In this document: positions 62,181 through 64,000 of the stretch, in pieces
Layout: every line of letters starts with the position of its first letter
How positions within the stretch are numbered: position 1 is the first letter of the stretch
Origin: Liolophura sinensis
Taxonomy: Eukaryota > Mollusca > Polyplacophora > Chitonida > Chitonidae
Length of the DNA stretch: 64,000 nt
Assembly: GCF_032854445.1 (NCBI RefSeq)
Contig: NC_088301.1
Location: 1,490,001 to 1,554,000, forward strand
Reading direction: 5' to 3'
Translations under genes and position numbers: made by a program
The notes under the pieces: model-generated
What the model was told of the DNA's origin: nothing
The model's database searches: none
Seen by the model: the letters and a program-made list of their open reading frames with translations, nothing else

Positions 62181-63434
62181 GAGCGTGACTTTTTTTTTTA
62201 GTGCGCCAACGAGAACCCATCCAGATGAGGGTCAAACTTCTAATTTGCCAAATTAACTCTCCAAACTGTTCAGAAACTCTGCGATGCGTTATATCCCAGG
62301 GTATCTGTTAATATCATTCCCAGGAACCAATAACTCAATAAAGCGACTTGGTGCCACTTGCCTGGCCTTCTGTCGACACATTGTATCCAGTTGTGTATAG
62401 AAAAAACGTAGAGAAGACGAAAAAAAGCTTTTTGTGGTAACAGACAGACAGACAGGCCAACACACCACATTCCATAGTCTGCATATACGTGGGATGATAT
62501 GAGACGTATGCAATCCAACTGACGACGTAGAAATCACTATGGATATCTGAAGGATCTCGGCATATGGTTGTACGAAGTCCTTGTCGGCGCCACGCCGTAC
62601 TAATCCAGGCTATTGTCTCTCTCCCTTCATAGTTCCTATAATGGCCCTCTAGTGAGTCATTCGCCTCAGGGGTACGGCGCTAAAAACACACAACGTTACA
62701 CAAGGAATTATCGTGACTAAATAGTTTCTGGTACTGAAAACGTTGGGAGCATGAAGGATAGAGCACACTGTTTGCCAGAATTCGAACGCTGGTATGATAT
62801 CGCCTGTATAATCCTGTGCACGAATATTTGTCAAAGGCAATTCAACAAAATGTCAAATGTTTGACTTACACATGACATATGTAATCTATATTTAAGATGA
62901 TACGTTAAATATCACACCGTATCATGTGTGACAGCACAGCATTTTTAGTAATTGTAGACCAGTGGCGTCTAATAAACTGCATGTAATATCACTACAATAA
63001 TTCATTTTTTAATCATTTGCAAGAACAGTTAGATCAAAACCCTACCTGAGGTATAAATTTGGGAGATGGGATTGCACCGGTTACACGTGACCATCTGTCA
63101 ACAATCACACTATCGTTATTGCTCTTGTTTTACTCTCTATGCAATAGTATTTTATGTTATATTATATATAAAAACTTGAGCGGCAGAATACTCGGTGCGA
63201 GGTTGAACCTCCACCCCTAGCGGTTAAAAGGCGTGCAACTTTTATGCACTTCCTGCTCACCATCAAGCAACATTAAGGTGAAGGATGTACTCTTACTAAT
63301 AAGCAGGCCATAACCTTTATGTGTGTCCCTTCTTTATAATTAAAATAATTAAAGACATATAGCACCGAGAAAAAAATCCAGATCAGCTACGACAGTGCGA
63401 GAACTGCTAAATGGTCACACGTAACCGGCCCACC
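62181..63434. other. Spacer with inverted dispersed-repeat pieces
   Basis: About 63085-63155 (minus) and 63400-63425 (plus) carry the GGTCACACGTAACC repeat in opposite orientation. No gene recognised. Confidence 0.4.
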
Positions 63435-63620
63435 AGCAGCTACCAGCCATCGGGGATGCTTTGTTTACCAGCAGGGACGAGTCCTCGGGGATGCTTTGTG
63501 CACCAGCAGGTACCAGGCATTGGGAAGCTTTGTCAACCAGCAGAGACAAGACCTCTGGGGAGCTTTGTCAAGCAGCATGGACCAGGTCTGGGGGATGCTT
63601 TATCCACCAGAACATTCCTA
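63435..63620. repeat. About 46-bp imperfect repeat, 4 copies
   Basis: Units share ACCAGCAG, GGGATGCTTTGT or GGGAAGCTTTGT, and CCAGG. The frames at 63411-63772 are products of this repeat. Confidence 0.75.
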
Positions 63621-64000
63621 GTTTATGGTTTAAAAAATCCACGGAATGCTTAGATAGGCCTACAGAGAATCGCACTGTTGACAGAATTTCAAGATTTGGA
63701 CTTTCCCCTCCAGCTTACCGTAATATATTCCATGAAGTCAATTGGTATCGCCTATATATCGGGTGGGCATAAAAAAAATGGGCCGTACTTTGATGCTGCA
63801 TAGCTCCATTATCCTTTGTTCAAACCCTTTCACACTTTAGAAATTCAAATGGCATGATTTTGTTAATATGCTGATCAGTTTTCAAGTTCATAGCATGCGT
63901 AGCCTGTACACAGGGTTACAATGAAAACATAGCTTCAAAAACGCACGTTCCGGTGACCCACAATGCATCACCTGTCAGGGACTTATGAGGGTAGCACAGA
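63621..64000. other. Right-edge spacer
   Basis: Nothing recognised. Confidence 0.4.

Overview
This is eukaryotic, animal DNA. It has short exons separated by introns with GT..AG borders, AT-rich spacers, and very many tandem and interspersed repeats; there are no bacterial operons, Shine-Dalgarno sites or rRNA. Eleven pieces of one tRNA-derived SINE (here SINE-A) and several of a second (SINE-B, with a proline-tRNA-like head) resemble, from memory, SINEs of molluscs. I therefore read the window as a bivalve or gastropod, or at least a lophotrochozoan, genome. The species cannot be named from the sequence.

Layout. 1-418: an 83-bp array. 1337-9174 (+): a five-exon gene for a secreted protein of 727 residues with a signal peptide, a Q/N/F-rich 11-residue repeat, and a C-terminal domain like an uncharacterised extracellular domain of marine invertebrates. 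All splice phases agree. Three of its four introns are filled by their own minisatellites. In intron 1 the array is made of copies of the exon-1 end together with its 5' splice site. 9760-10870: a minisatellite interrupted by a MITE that is itself interrupted by a SINE-A. 11480-12064: an unassigned open stretch. 12385-14690: a 44-bp array of about 52 copies. 16035-19045: a 70-bp array of about 43 copies that ends next to the poly(A) signal of the second gene.

19753-24056 (-): a complete five-coding-exon 2-Cys peroxiredoxin of the Prx1/2 type (199 residues, C52 and C173, GGLG and YF motifs). Its last intron carries three minisatellites and two SINE-A copies, one full length with a 13-bp target-site duplication. 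29178-29608 and 34211-34630 (-): exons of one or two further genes that I cannot name.

From about 36.6 kb to 64 kb I find no convincing gene. This part holds AT-rich spacer, SINE and MITE fragments, a 235-bp triplication, small satellites, a long (TA)n tract and homopolymer runs. The two well-supported genes have no evident functional link: one is a cytosolic peroxidase and the other a secreted structural-type protein. The distinctive feature of the window is the dense crowd of unrelated tandem arrays, several of which contain sequences resembling 5' splice sites.
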